From Candidatus Riesia pediculicola (GTDB taxonomy: Bacteria; Pseudomonadota; Gammaproteobacteria; Enterobacterales; Enterobacteriaceae), in contig NZ_CP012841.1 of assembly GCF_002073915.1 (NCBI RefSeq), positions 181,328-245,327 of the forward strand: a stretch of 64,000 nt of DNA. Reading direction: 5' to 3'. Positions 40,273-49,991 of this stretch are shown here, in pieces. The notes under the pieces were generated by a model that saw only the letters and a list, made by a program, of their open reading frames with translations, was not told the DNA's origin and did no database searches. How positions within the stretch are numbered: position 1 is the first letter of the stretch; each line of letters opens with the position of its first letter. Made by a program: the position numbers and the translations under genes.

Positions 40273-40593
40273 TTTAAATGATTTTTTTAGCTATTGAATT
40301 ATATAAAATTTTTATTTCTAAAGTGTTAGACTCGAATATTTTTTCTTAAAATTATAATCTACAATAATAATGTTATACTTTTTTTCATAAAGTACATTTA
40401 ACATTTATTAAGAGAATCAAATTAAAAATCTCTTTTTTAAAGAATTATTCCCTCAATAAATCCATCTATGGGGAAAATTTTTTTTCTTTGAGTTAAGAGA
40501 ACGTTGGCTCAACAATACATTTTCAAAACAATAATGAAAATAAAATTTTTTAGAGAAACTTCCGAAATTCAACAACTTTTTTGAGAAAAAAAT
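40273..40593. other. Spacer without recognisable gene
   Basis: About 320 bases between tktA and pgk, where E. coli has epd among other genes. I looked for the conserved Epd C-terminus (W-DNEW motif) and found nothing convincing. Confidence 0.4.
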
Positions 40594-41745
40594 ATGATTC
40601 ATATTAAATCTGTCAATATAGATAAGAAGAAAGTACTGATTCGGTGTGATTTTAATGTTCCAATAAAATCTTCTAAGATTATTTCAGATTACAGAATAAC
40701 TTCTTCGATACCAACTATTGAATACGCTCTTCGCAAACGATCCAAAGTTATCTTAATGTCTCATCTTGGAAGACCAGTCGAAGGAAGATACGAAGACAGG
40801 TTTTCTTTAAGACCGATATCTAATTTTTTAAGTAAAATTCTAAATTTTCCAGTAAATTTAGTTCAAAATTATCTTCAAGATGAAGATATCGTATATAAAA
40901 ATGATGAAATATTAATGCTGGAAAATGTTCGTTTTAATAAAGGAGAAAAAAACAATGACCCATTTCTTTCTCAAAAATATGCAAAATTATGCGATGTATT
41001 CGTGATGGATGCATTTGGAGTATCTCATAGAAAAGAGTCTTCTTCATATGGTATAGCAGAATATTCTCCTATTTCTTGTGCTGGAATATTATTTTCCAAA
41101 GAGATAGATAGTCTATCAAAAATTCTTGAGAAGCCCATTTCCCCTGTAGTTACGATAATCGGAGGATCGAAAATATCCAGTAAGTTAGCTGTTATCAAAG
41201 AACTTTCTAAAATATCAGACAAGATCATCTTTGGAGGAGGTATCGCAAACACGATAATATCGTCTTCTGGATTAAAAGTAGGAAGATCTTTAGTGGAAAA
41301 AAAATTAATTCCGGAATCAAAAATGTTATTGAAAAATTCAAAAGTTTTTTTTCCAATTGATGTAAAAGTGTCAAAAAAAATATCTCGCGCAGAAGAGTGT
41401 TTCAACAAATCCGTTCAATCTATTGAAGATGACGATTATATTGTCGATCTAGGAGAGCAAACGATTAAATGCATTTCTCAAATTGTTAAAAATTCGAAAA
41501 TGATCATCTGGAGTGGACCTTTAGGAATATTTGAAATTCCGAATTTTTCTTTAGGAACCAAAAGGCTAATTGAAGCCATTTCGAAAAGTGAAGCATATTC
41601 TTTAGCTGGAGGAGGAGATACAGTTTCAGCTATCGAAAAGTTTGATTCGTTTGATAAAATTTCTTATGTTTCTACTGGAGGAGGAGCATTTCTAAAATAT
41701 ATAGAAACGAGAGAAATTCCAATAGTTTCAAAATTTAAAGGATAG
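40594..41745 (+). CDS. pgk: Phosphoglycerate kinase
   Basis: Makes ATP from 1,3-bisphosphoglycerate. 383 residues (E. coli 387). VLIRCDFNVPI near residue 14 is the family signature. SHLGRPVEGRY near 57 and LENVRFNKGEK near 109 bind substrate; GGSKISSKLAVI near 190 and the C-terminal nucleotide site GGGDTVSAIEKF and STGGGAFLKY are intact. Followed by fbaA after 37 bases, an operon as in E. coli. Confidence 0.97.
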   Translation: MIHIKSVNIDKKKVLIRCDFNVPIKSSKIISDYRITSSIPTIEYALRKRSKVILMSHLGRPVEGRYEDRFSLRPISNFLSKILNFPVNLVQNYLQDEDIVYKNDEILMLENVRFNKGEKNNDPFLSQKYAKLCDVFVMDAFGVSHRKESSSYGIAEYSPISCAGILFSKEIDSLSKILEKPISPVVTIIGGSKISSKLAVIKELSKISDKIIFGGGIANTIISSSGLKVGRSLVEKKLIPESKMLLKNSKVFFPIDVKVSKKISRAEECFNKSVQSIEDDDYIVDLGEQTIKCISQIVKNSKMIIWSGPLGIFEIPNFSLGTKRLIEAISKSEAYSLAGGGDTVSAIEKFDSFDKISYVSTGGGAFLKYIETREIPIVSKFKG

Positions 41746-41782
41746 TAGTAGTTTTCATTTATCTTGAAAATAGAGGATTTTC

Positions 41783-42859
41783 ATGTCAAAAATTTTCGGT
41801 CATTTAAAACCTGGTGTAATCTTTGGAGAAGATATACAGAGAGTTTTTTATATTTGTAAAAAGAGAAAAATTGCCATTCCTGCAATCAACTGTATAGGAA
41901 CAGATTCAATTAATGCGGCTTTGGAATGTTCCGCTCACTTTCATTTTCCGATTATCATACAATTTTCTTACGGAGGATCTAATTTTATTTCTGGAATGGG
42001 ATTGAAATCGAGTAATCATAAGTCAGCGATCTTGGGATCTTTATCTGGAGCAAATCATGTTCATCAAATGGCGAAACATTATGGTGCATCTGTAATATTG
42101 CATACTGATCATTGTTCTAAAAAGAATTTACCATGGATAGATGCATTGTTAGATTTTGGAGAAAAGTATTATGAGAAGAATAAAAAACCTTTTTTTTCCT
42201 CTCATATGATAGATCTCTCATTTGAATCTTTATCGGAAAATATCAGAACATGTTCGGAATATCTTCAGAGGATGAGTAAAATCGGAATGACTATAGAAGT
42301 TGAATTAGGATGTACTGGAGGAGAAGAAGATGGAGTCAAAGTAGATCAAGAATTACAAAAATCTTCTTTATATACTAATCCAAAAGATGTACTTTATGCT
42401 TATTGTGAATTAAGCAAAGTAAGTGAAAAATTTATTATAGCTGCTTCTATTGGAAACGTTCATGGAGTATATCGATCTGGTAACATCAAACTCAATCCAA
42501 AAATCTTGAAAGATTCTCAAAAATTAATTAAAAAATTCATTCGTTCTGGATCATCACTTAATGAAGTAAGTTTCGTATTTCACGGAGGTTCTGGTTCTTC
42601 TTTGGAGTCCATCCGAAAAGTTATTGACTATGGAGTAGTTAAAATAAATATCGATACAGATACCCAGTGGGCTACCTGGGTTGGAATATTGAACTATTAT
42701 CAAAAAAACAAACTGTTTTTGCAGAGCCAACTCGGAAATCCATCTGGAGAATTTCAGCCCAACAAGAAGTTCTATGATCCGAGGTCTTGGATTAGAGAAT
42801 CTCAAATATCTTTAATCAATAGAATCAAAAGATCCCTTTCGGATATGCGATGCATATAA
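41783..42859 (+). CDS. fbaA: Fructose-bisphosphate aldolase, class II
   Basis: Zinc-dependent aldolase. 358 residues (E. coli 359). The zinc and catalytic residues lie in ILHTDHCSKK near residue 108, ELGCTGGEEDGV near 174, GNVHGVYRSG near 224, and FHGGSGSSLESI near 264. GAGGATTTTC precedes the ATG, a good Shine-Dalgarno. Convergent with the three minus-strand tRNA genes that follow. Confidence 0.98.
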   Translation: MSKIFGHLKPGVIFGEDIQRVFYICKKRKIAIPAINCIGTDSINAALECSAHFHFPIIIQFSYGGSNFISGMGLKSSNHKSAILGSLSGANHVHQMAKHYGASVILHTDHCSKKNLPWIDALLDFGEKYYEKNKKPFFSSHMIDLSFESLSENIRTCSEYLQRMSKIGMTIEVELGCTGGEEDGVKVDQELQKSSLYTNPKDVLYAYCELSKVSEKFIIAASIGNVHGVYRSGNIKLNPKILKDSQKLIKKFIRSGSSLNEVSFVFHGGSGSSLESIRKVIDYGVVKINIDTDTQWATWVGILNYYQKNKLFLQSQLGNPSGEFQPNKKFYDPRSWIRESQISLINRIKRSLSDMRCI

Positions 42860-42902
42860 AATAATCCCTTTTATTAGATTTTGATCTTAATTTATTTTTA
42901 AA

Positions 42903-42973
42903 CTGGGGTACCTGGATTCGAACCAGGGATGCCAGGATCAAAACCTGGTGCCTTTCCGCTTGGCTATACCCCA
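42903..42973 (-). tRNA. glnU: tRNA-Gln (UUG)
   Basis: Minus-strand cloverleaf: acceptor TGGGGTA/TACCCCA with discriminator G, anticodon loop TTTTGAT (anticodon TTG), T-arm CCTGGTTCGAATCCAGG. Very close to E. coli glnU apart from a variable region one base shorter. CCA is not encoded. Only two bases separate it from the leucine tRNA. Confidence 0.97.
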
Positions 42974-42975
42974 AC

Positions 42976-43060
42976 TGCGGGAAGCGAGACTTGAACTCGC
43001 AAAACCATTTTTGGTGCTAGATCCTAAGTCTAGTGCGTCTCCCTATTCCGCCATTCCCGC
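42976..43060 (-). tRNA. leuW: tRNA-Leu (UAG)
   Basis: 85-base class II tRNA with acceptor GCGGGAA/TTCCCGC, discriminator A, anticodon loop CTTAGGA (anticodon TAG), a long variable arm and T-arm GCGAGTTCAAGTCTCGC. Matches E. coli leuW. CCA is not encoded. Confidence 0.97.
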
Positions 43061-43084
43061 TTGTCATTTACTTACTTTATTAAA

Positions 43085-43157
43085 TGGCTACGACAGGGAT
43101 TGAACCTGTGACTTCAGCGTTATGAGCGCTGTGCTCTACCTACTGAGCTACGTAGCC
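43085..43157 (-). tRNA. metT: tRNA-Met (CAU), elongator
   Basis: Acceptor GGCTACG/CGTAGCC with discriminator A, anticodon loop CTCATAA. Matches elongator E. coli metT rather than the initiator. The met-leu-gln order and proximity to glnS copy the E. coli metT operon, reduced to three genes. CCA is not encoded. Confidence 0.97.
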
Positions 43158-43326
43158 CTCTAATATTCTAAAAGTCAATTTTTTCCAATTTTTTTAAGCA
43201 GTAGTCAATACACAACGTATCTTTTGCTTTATAGTAACAAAAAATTGATTTTTTCACAATAAATTGATTTTTAATACATTCTATACTATTTTAATCAATT
43301 CAAATTAAATTGAATTAAAGATACGC

Positions 43327-44991
43327 ATGAAAAGTTTAATTTCAAGAAGCTTTATACAAAAAATTATAAAAAGTGAAATCAAAAAAGATTATTTTAAGAA
43401 AATTCATACTCGTTTTCCTCCTTATCCAAATGGATATCTTCATATCGGTCATGCTAAATCGATTTGTTTGAATTTTGGTATTGCTAGAAAGTATCATGGA
43501 AAATGTAATTTACGAATCGATGATACCAATCCTATCGAAAAAAGATCTTTTGAAAGATATGTTCATTCTATTAAAAAAGATATCAAATGGTTAGGGTTTA
43601 ATTGGGATGGAGAAGTTCGTTATGCTTCAAATTACCAAGAGATGTTTTATAAATATGCAGTTGAACTGATCCAAAAAAAATTGGCATATGTTGATCATCT
43701 TGATCAAAATTCTATAAAAGAGTATAGAGGAAACTTTAATCATATTGGAAAAAATAGTCCTTATCGTGATCGAACAGTCGAAGAAAATTTGGAATTATTT
43801 AAGAAAATGAAATCTGGTCTATACGAAGAAGGTAGAATATGTTTAAGAGCCAAGATAGATATGTATTCTCCTTATATGATCTTAAGAGATCCCGTTTTGT
43901 ACAGGATTAAGAAAAACGTTGAGAAATCTGATGATCTTCGATGCAAAAAATTTAAAATCTATCCAACATACGATTTTGCACATTGTATTTCGGATGCATT
44001 GGAGGGAATTACGCATTCGTTATGTACCTTAGAATTTAGGGAAAACCGTAGATTATATGATTGGATATTGAACAATATTAGTATAGTTCATAAACCAAAG
44101 CAATATGAGTTTTCTCGTTTAAACTTAGAGTACACAGTGATGTCAAAAAGAAAACTAAGTCAGTTAATTGACTTGAAGATGGTAGAATCATGGGAAGATC
44201 CAAGATTGCCAACTATTTCTGGAATGCGTCGTAGAGGTTATACAGCTGAATCAATTCGTATGTTTTGTCAAAAAATTGGTGTAACTAAACAAGAAAGTAG
44301 AATTGAAATGAAGGTTTTAGAGTCTTGTGTTCGAAAAGATTTAGATCTTTTTTCTCAAAGAATGATGGGAGTTTTGAATCCGGTATTGCTTATTATAGAA
44401 AACATGAAACAAGATGAAGAACATAATCTAATTATTTTCAGACATCCAAAAAATCGAAAAATGGGTGTAAAGTTTCTTAAATTTAATAATAGATTGTACG
44501 TAGATAAATTTGATTTTCTTAAGAAAGATGGTGATTTGGATCCCTTACTTTTTGAAAAAATGTTTCGTTTAAGACATGCTTATACGATTGAAATAAATCG
44601 GATTGAAAGAGACAAACAAAAAAATATTTCAAAGATTTATTGTCAATATAAAAAAAAACCAATGGATCAATTTTTTGATAAATCAAAACGGGCAAGAAAG
44701 ATAATACATTGGGTAAGTGCAAAATATGGAATTCGAGCAGAATTTAGAATTTTTAACCATCTGTTTACAGAACCTTATCCTGGAGAAAATTTTCTTAAAT
44801 CATTTAATTCTAATTCAATGTTACTTAAGCAGGGAATCGTAGAACCAAATCTATTAGATTTTCAAAAAGGTGAACCCTTCCAGTTAGAAAGAGAGGGATA
44901 TTTTTGTATTGATTCAACAAGCGATTATTCAAGAAATTCTAAATTGATAATCAATCAAACAGTAAGTTTAAAAAGAACAAAAGATGAGTGA
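43327..44991 (+). CDS. glnS: Glutaminyl-tRNA synthetase
   Basis: Class Ib synthetase. 554 residues, the same as E. coli. The HIGH motif is in PPYPNGYLHIGHAKSI near residue 30 and the KMSKS equivalent in YTVMSKRKLSQL near 264, the usual VMSKR form. RIDDTNPIEK near 63 and the C-terminal anticodon-binding barrels are complete. Its substrate tRNA lies about 350 bases upstream on the other strand. Confidence 0.97.
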   Translation: MKSLISRSFIQKIIKSEIKKDYFKKIHTRFPPYPNGYLHIGHAKSICLNFGIARKYHGKCNLRIDDTNPIEKRSFERYVHSIKKDIKWLGFNWDGEVRYASNYQEMFYKYAVELIQKKLAYVDHLDQNSIKEYRGNFNHIGKNSPYRDRTVEENLELFKKMKSGLYEEGRICLRAKIDMYSPYMILRDPVLYRIKKNVEKSDDLRCKKFKIYPTYDFAHCISDALEGITHSLCTLEFRENRRLYDWILNNISIVHKPKQYEFSRLNLEYTVMSKRKLSQLIDLKMVESWEDPRLPTISGMRRRGYTAESIRMFCQKIGVTKQESRIEMKVLESCVRKDLDLFSQRMMGVLNPVLLIIENMKQDEEHNLIIFRHPKNRKMGVKFLKFNNRLYVDKFDFLKKDGDLDPLLFEKMFRLRHAYTIEINRIERDKQKNISKIYCQYKKKPMDQFFDKSKRARKIIHWVSAKYGIRAEFRIFNHLFTEPYPGENFLKSFNSNSMLLKQGIVEPNLLDFQKGEPFQLEREGYFCIDSTSDYSRNSKLIINQTVSLKRTKDE

Positions 44992-45079
44992 AATTTTTAG
45001 AGAATTAAACTAAAATAACTCAAAAAATTTTTTCTTTTTCTGCTGTTTTGAGAATGAATCAATGGAAATATGTCGTATC

Positions 45080-45610
45080 TTAACTTTCTTTAATTCTATT
45101 TATGTGATCGACGATCAATTTAGCCCAATTTTTTACTCTTTGATTGGTTAAATCTGGTTGTCTATCTTCATCAATAGCTAATCCGATAAAATTTTTCTCA
45201 TCTTCTAAGGCTTTAGATCTTTGAAATTTATAACCTTCTGTAGACCATTTTCCTATCAAATTAGCATTTCTTTTTGTGATAATTTCTTTTAATATTCCCA
45301 TTGCATCGCAAAAATATTCTGGATAGTCTTCTTGATCTCCGCATCCAAAAATTCCTACATATTTATTCAAAAAATTAATTTCTTTCAATGTATTGAAAAA
45401 ATCATACCAATCACACTGAGCTTCTCCATAATACCAAGTTGGAATCCCAAGAAGTAAAAAATTAAAACTTTCCAAATATTCTTTTTTAGAATTTGCTATA
45501 TTATAAATTTCTGGTTCATAACCAAAACTTTTTAAATTCTTCGCTAAAATTTTCGATACTTTTTCTGTATTTCCTGTATCACTTCCAAAAAAAATTCCAA
45601 TTTTCTTCAT
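45080..45610 (-). CDS. fldA: Flavodoxin 1
   Basis: FMN electron carrier for enzymes such as IspG/IspH and BioB. The ATG at 45610 with GGAG seven bases upstream gives 176 residues, the E. coli length; an in-frame TTG at 45622 overlaps that Shine-Dalgarno and is rejected. FMN phosphate-binding loop GIFFGSDTGNTE is at residues 4-15, with PTWYYGEAQCDWYDFF near 57 and GCGDQEDYPEYFCDA near 95. The E. coli neighbour fur is absent. Confidence 0.97.
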   Translation of the reverse strand: MKKIGIFFGSDTGNTEKVSKILAKNLKSFGYEPEIYNIANSKKEYLESFNFLLLGIPTWYYGEAQCDWYDFFNTLKEINFLNKYVGIFGCGDQEDYPEYFCDAMGILKEIITKRNANLIGKWSTEGYKFQRSKALEDEKNFIGLAIDEDRQPDLTNQRVKNWAKLIVDHINRIKES

Positions 45611-46667
45611 AATAATCTCCAAAAAAATGGTTTTTGATTTTTGAAAATTTTTTACTTAAACTGTATACTTTTGATAGTTACTTAAAAAACTCTTTTCTAA
45701 AATTAGAAAACGAAATAAATTAAAAAATAATGACTTAGAGAGTCTAATCGCTTTACAACGTATGGAAAACAATCTAATACGAAAAGACGAAAAAATTTAA
45801 ACGATTTACTTTTCAATTTAAGAATATTTTTTAGAACTTTTTAATTAATGTCTTTTTAAGATTTCTTCTCAGAAGTTCGTAAATGGATTTTTTAGTGATT
45901 ATAAAAGTTAAAAAGTATACTTATTCTAATATTATAGATCAATTAGAGGTATTTTTCTATGATAATAAGTAAGAAAAATGAATTTTTGGGATCATATCGT
46001 AGAAAAATCATTGGAAAAAACAATGATTTAACGCTTAATTTTTGAAAGAAAACTTCTTAAAGAAATTTTTTATAAATTGATTCGACTCTTTTAATTTTTT
46101 GTTTTTTAAAATTTTTTTCAATATGTATAAAAATTACGATGCATATTTAATTCTGTCAAATGGATACTGAGATATTTTTGATTGATATATATTTATCGAA
46201 AAAATTTGGAAAGTATTAAATTTTTTAAATCTTTTTCTTTCGATTTTTATATTAAAATTATTTTCCAAAATGTTTAATAAACGCCATATTTCATTTTATC
46301 TAGAATGAACAAGTTCGATAAAGATGAAAATGGATAATGTTTGATATATTAAATATAAAATTTAATAATCTCTAATTTTTAAAAGAATAAAATCTTTAAA
46401 ATAAATCGTATAGAACAAAACCTCTTCAATTTTACGTTAGATAAACAGGAGAAATGTTGAGAAAATTTATACATCTAAAAAAATAACTGGCTCATGTATA
46501 ACCTTTATTTTTCATTAGTATAAAGTTAGTTATTTTAACCTTAATCCAAAACAAGTTGCATTCTGAAATGCAATTCAATCTGTGATAAGATAAGTTTTAA
46601 GATAAAATTAAGTTTAAAACAGTCTCAAATTACTCAATAGAATCCTAACTGATAAAGTTCTAACGAT
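45611..46667. other. Long spacer between fldA and sdhC
   Basis: Over 1 kb of AT-rich sequence. In E. coli gltA lies divergently upstream of sdhC and ybfE/seqA near fldA. I searched by eye for GltA and SeqA landmarks on the appropriate strands and found no readable fragment. It must contain the promoters of fldA and of the sdh-suc cluster. Confidence 0.4.
46556..46573. other. Perfect short hairpin upstream of sdhC
   Basis: TTGCATTCTGAAATGCAA: a 7-bp perfect stem with a four-base loop, about 100 bases before sdhC. Without a T-run it is not an obvious terminator; it may be an operator or leader structure, or chance. Confidence 0.3.
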
Positions 46668-47078
46668 ATGCTAAACAAATTAAAATTCGAGAAACTGGCA
46701 AACAAAAGAAAAAAGAAATTAATCAATTTAGAATTAGACATAAGAAAATTACCAATCAACGCCATAGCTTCTATTCTACACCGTATATCTGGAGTTATGA
46801 ATATCTTTTCTTTAGGGTGGATGATAAGAAGAATTTATTCGAATATAAAGTTTCAGGAAAAATTTTCGCCTATTATTTTTTTTAATTCTCAGTCATATTT
46901 TTATAGATTTTTAGTCTATATATTTTTTATCATGTTTATATATCATATTTTGTCAGGAATAAGATTCATTTTAATTGATCTAAATATTATCGGATATAAA
47001 TTGATAGCAATTAAAATATCCGCTATACTAGTGTTCTTCATTACTTTTCTTTTGTTTTTTCTTTTTATATATCTGTGA
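46668..47078 (+). CDS. sdhC: Succinate dehydrogenase cytochrome b556 subunit
   Basis: Membrane anchor subunit of complex II. 136 residues (E. coli 129) with three hydrophobic helices. KLPINAIASILHRISGV near residue 27 carries the quinone-site serine and arginine (E. coli RFPITAIASILHRVSGV). The heme ligand histidine is in YHILSGIRFILIDL near residue 98. Its stop overlaps the sdhD start. Starts the sdhCDAB-sucABCD cluster. Confidence 0.95.
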   Translation: MLNKLKFEKLANKRKKKLINLELDIRKLPINAIASILHRISGVMNIFSLGWMIRRIYSNIKFQEKFSPIIFFNSQSYFYRFLVYIFFIMFIYHILSGIRFILIDLNIIGYKLIAIKISAILVFFITFLLFFLFIYL

Positions 47079-47407
47079 CTAATAAAAAAGAGAATCTTTC
47101 TGGAACAAAAAATTGGATTATTTTAAGGATTACTTCAATTATATCACTAATTTATTTGTTCTATATTTTAATTTTTTTTTCAGAAAGAGAAATAGATCAT
47201 ACATCTTTGCAAGAGTTTTTCTTAAAGAGACCTGTGAAAATCTTAACGATATTCGCAGTTTTTTCAACAGTGGTTCATTTCCTTATTGGGACACAAAATA
47301 TTTTGACAGATTATATTAAAAACAAAAAATTAAAAATTTTGATTTATTCCACTTTATATGTTTTTTTAGCATTTCATCTATTTTATTTGAAAAAAATTAT
47401 CTTTTAG
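47075..47407 (+). CDS. sdhD: Succinate dehydrogenase membrane anchor subunit
   Basis: Second membrane anchor of complex II. 110 residues (E. coli 115), three hydrophobic helices. It starts with GTG, sharing GTGA with the sdhC stop, so the two are translationally coupled. The heme-ligand histidine and quinone-site tyrosine are retained in VVHFLIGTQNILTDY near residue 65 (E. coli LIHAWIGMWQVLTDY). Confidence 0.93.
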   Translation: MTNKKENLSGTKNWIILRITSIISLIYLFYILIFFSEREIDHTSLQEFFLKRPVKILTIFAVFSTVVHFLIGTQNILTDYIKNKKLKILIYSTLYVFLAFHLFYLKKIIF

Positions 47408-47419
47408 TTCAGAAATCAA

Positions 47420-49195
47420 ATGAAAATTCTTAAGAAAGTATTCGATGTAATTATAGTTGGAGCTGGAGGAGCTGGAATGCGAGCTGCTTTGGAAGTTTCC
47501 AAATCTGGACTATCTTGTGCTGTCATTACAAAGGTGTTTCCAATAAGATCGCATACAGTATCTGCCCAAGGAGGAATAGCTGCATCTTTAGGAAATATTC
47601 ACAAAGATAATTGGACTTGGCATATGTACGATACAGTCAAAGGATCAGATTATTTAAGTGATCAAAGTGCAGTAGAACATCTGTGCAAAAACGGGCCCAA
47701 AGCGGTTCTTGAATTAGAAAATATGGGTGTTCCATTCTCTAGATTAGAGAACGGAAAAATATATCAGAGATCTTTTGGCGGACAAACAAGAAAATTTGGT
47801 CAAAAAAAAGCTTTTCGTATCGCTTCTGCTTCTGATAGAACTGGACATGCTATTTTACATACTCTTTTCCAACAAAATATAAAAAATAAAACTGTATTTT
47901 ATTCAGAGTGGTATGCTGTAGATTTAGTGAAAAATCAAGATAATATCGTTGTTGGATGCGTTGCTATAAATATAAAAGATGGAGAGATCGTCTATTTTTG
48001 CTCTAAATCAACTATTTTAGCAACTGGAGGTGCTGGAAGAATTTATCGTTTAACAACGAACTCATATATCAATACAGGAGATGGGATAGGAATGGCTATT
48101 AGAGCTGGATTTCCTGTACAGGATATGGAAATGTGGCAATTTCATCCGACAGGAATATCGGAGGTTGGAATACTAATCACGGAAGGTTGTAGAGGAGAGG
48201 GAGGTTATTTGATCAATAACATAGAAGAAAGGTTTATGAGTCGATACGCTCCAAAGATGAAAGATCTTGCAAGCAGAGACATTATATCCAGATCTATTTT
48301 AGAAGAGATTCAAAAAAACAGAGGTTTTTTAAATTCTTCAGGAAATGGATTTCATGTTAAATTAAGGGTAAAACATCTAAATCTGATAGAATTAGAGAAG
48401 AAATTGCCAGGAATATTGGAATTATCTCAAATATTTGCAGGGGTTAATCCCAAAGAATCTGATATTCCAGTAGCTCCTACATGTCATTATATGATGGGAG
48501 GAATACCTTGTAATATTTTTGGTCAAGCTTTGACAATGAATAGCAAAGGAGAAGACCAAGTAGTTCCAGGATTATTTGTTATTGGAGAGGTTGCTTGCAT
48601 GTCCGTGCATGGTGCAAACAGGTTGGGAGGAAACTCTCTTTTGGATCTGATAGTTTTCGGAAAAACTGTTGGAAAGTTCGTAAAAAAATTTATTTCAAAT
48701 TATAGCAAAACTCGTGATGCAAATCTTTCTGATATGGAAGTCATCTTTGATCGATTAAGCAAATGGAATCAAACTGGATCTTCTTCTTTTGAAGATCCAA
48801 CTAGATTAAAGGAACGTATTCAAAAATGTATGGAAAATCATTTTTATGTTTTTCGAGAGAAAAGAGTTATGTTAGATGGATTGAAAAAGTTAGAGGAGAT
48901 CAAAGAAAGATTAAAAAGATCTCGAATAAGAGATCACGTGAATTTTTTTAATCTAAATAAAGTAGAATGTTTGGAAATAGATAATTTAATAGAGACAGCA
49001 ATTGCTACCGCTTGTTCTGCTATATTTCGAAAAGAAAGTAGAGGTGCGCATTATCGAGTTGACTATCCCAACAGAGATGATCAAAAATGGTTATTTCATA
49101 CCTTATATTTTTCAAAAGAAAACATAAAAAAAAGAAAAATTAATTTTCAAACTAAGTTTTGTGATCCTTTTTTTCCAAAAGAAAGAAATTATTGA
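47420..49195 (+). CDS. sdhA: Succinate dehydrogenase flavoprotein subunit
   Basis: Catalytic subunit oxidising succinate to fumarate, with covalent FAD. 591 residues (E. coli 588). The FAD motif [18 protein letters not shown] is near residue 10, and [14 protein letters not shown] near 41 contains the histidine that binds [12 protein letters not shown] near 238, [12 protein letters not shown], and [13 protein letters not shown] near 396 are conserved active-site blocks. Starts 12 bases after sdhD. Confidence 0.98.
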   Translation: MKILKKVFDVIIVGAGGAGMRAALEVSKSGLSCAVITKVFPIRSHTVSAQGGIAASLGNIHKDNWTWHMYDTVKGSDYLSDQSAVEHLCKNGPKAVLELENMGVPFSRLENGKIYQRSFGGQTRKFGQKKAFRIASASDRTGHAILHTLFQQNIKNKTVFYSEWYAVDLVKNQDNIVVGCVAINIKDGEIVYFCSKSTILATGGAGRIYRLTTNSYINTGDGIGMAIRAGFPVQDMEMWQFHPTGISEVGILITEGCRGEGGYLINNIEERFMSRYAPKMKDLASRDIISRSILEEIQKNRGFLNSSGNGFHVKLRVKHLNLIELEKKLPGILELSQIFAGVNPKESDIPVAPTCHYMMGGIPCNIFGQALTMNSKGEDQVVPGLFVIGEVACMSVHGANRLGGNSLLDLIVFGKTVGKFVKKFISNYSKTRDANLSDMEVIFDRLSKWNQTGSSSFEDPTRLKERIQKCMENHFYVFREKRVMLDGLKKLEEIKERLKRSRIRDHVNFFNLNKVECLEIDNLIETAIATACSAIFRKESRGAHYRVDYPNRDDQKWLFHTLYFSKENIKKRKINFQTKFCDPFFPKERNY

Positions 49196-49199
49196 ATTT

Positions 49200-49967
49200 A
49201 TGATACATATAAAAAAAAATCAAAAAGATAATTTAGAACTTTCTATATATCGATATAATTCAAGCATCAGTTCTTATCCGTATATGAAAAGTTATTTTTT
49301 TCAGATGGAAAAAGTTAAGGGAAAAATGTTGTTAGATCTATTAATTCAAGTTAAAAAAAAGGATCCATCTTTTAGCTTTAGAATGTCTTGTGGACAAGGA
49401 GTGTGCGGTTCGGACGGAATGAATATTAATGGACGCAATGGGTTGTCCTGTATTACTTCAGTAGATTGGTTAATTAAAAGAAATAAAAAAATTGTTATTA
49501 AGCCTCTGACAGGATTTCCAATTTTGAAAGATTTAATAGTTGATCTATCTTCCTTTTTTAATCAATATCAAAAAGTTCTTCCATATATAATTAAAGATCA
49601 AAAAGATATTTTTGATAAAAGAAAAAATATTCAAAAAGTTGACAGTAGAAATCAGCTAGAAGGTTTATACGAATGTATTTTATGTGCTTGCTGCTCTTCT
49701 TCTTGTCCTTCTTTTTGGTGGAACGAAAAAAAATTTCTTGGTCCTGCTGCAATTTTGGTTCTATACAGATTTTTATTGGATGATAGAGATCATGGGAACG
49801 ATCTTAGATTGAGAAGGTTACATGATCACTTCAGTGTGTTTAAGTGTCACAACATTATGAACTGTGTTTCTTTTTGCCCAAAAAAATTAAATCCGAACAA
49901 AGCTATTAGATCTGTAAAAATTATGTTGTTAAAACATATTTTTAAGAAAATCAATAAAAAACTCTAA
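49200..49967 (+). CDS. sdhB: Succinate dehydrogenase iron-sulfur subunit
   Basis: Electron-transfer subunit with [2Fe-2S], [4Fe-4S] and [3Fe-4S] clusters. The ATG at 49200, four bases after the sdhA stop, gives 255 residues (E. coli 238, with a short N-terminal extension here); an upstream GTG at 49161 inside sdhA is unlikely. The 2Fe-2S site is RMSCGQGVCGSDG...LSC, including the aspartate used by E. coli. CILCACCSSSCPSFWW near 155 and CHNIMNCVSFCPKKLNP near 215 hold the other clusters. Confidence 0.97.
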   Translation: MIHIKKNQKDNLELSIYRYNSSISSYPYMKSYFFQMEKVKGKMLLDLLIQVKKKDPSFSFRMSCGQGVCGSDGMNINGRNGLSCITSVDWLIKRNKKIVIKPLTGFPILKDLIVDLSSFFNQYQKVLPYIIKDQKDIFDKRKNIQKVDSRNQLEGLYECILCACCSSSCPSFWWNEKKFLGPAAILVLYRFLLDDRDHGNDLRLRRLHDHFSVFKCHNIMNCVSFCPKKLNPNKAIRSVKIMLLKHIFKKINKKL

Positions 49968-49991
49968 CGTTGTCATCTTATCTTCTGTAAA

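Noticed and set aside
40441-40593. Possible epd remnant before pgk
   Set aside because: Expected by E. coli order, but no frame gave the W-DNEW motif or other landmark; similarity was no better than chance.
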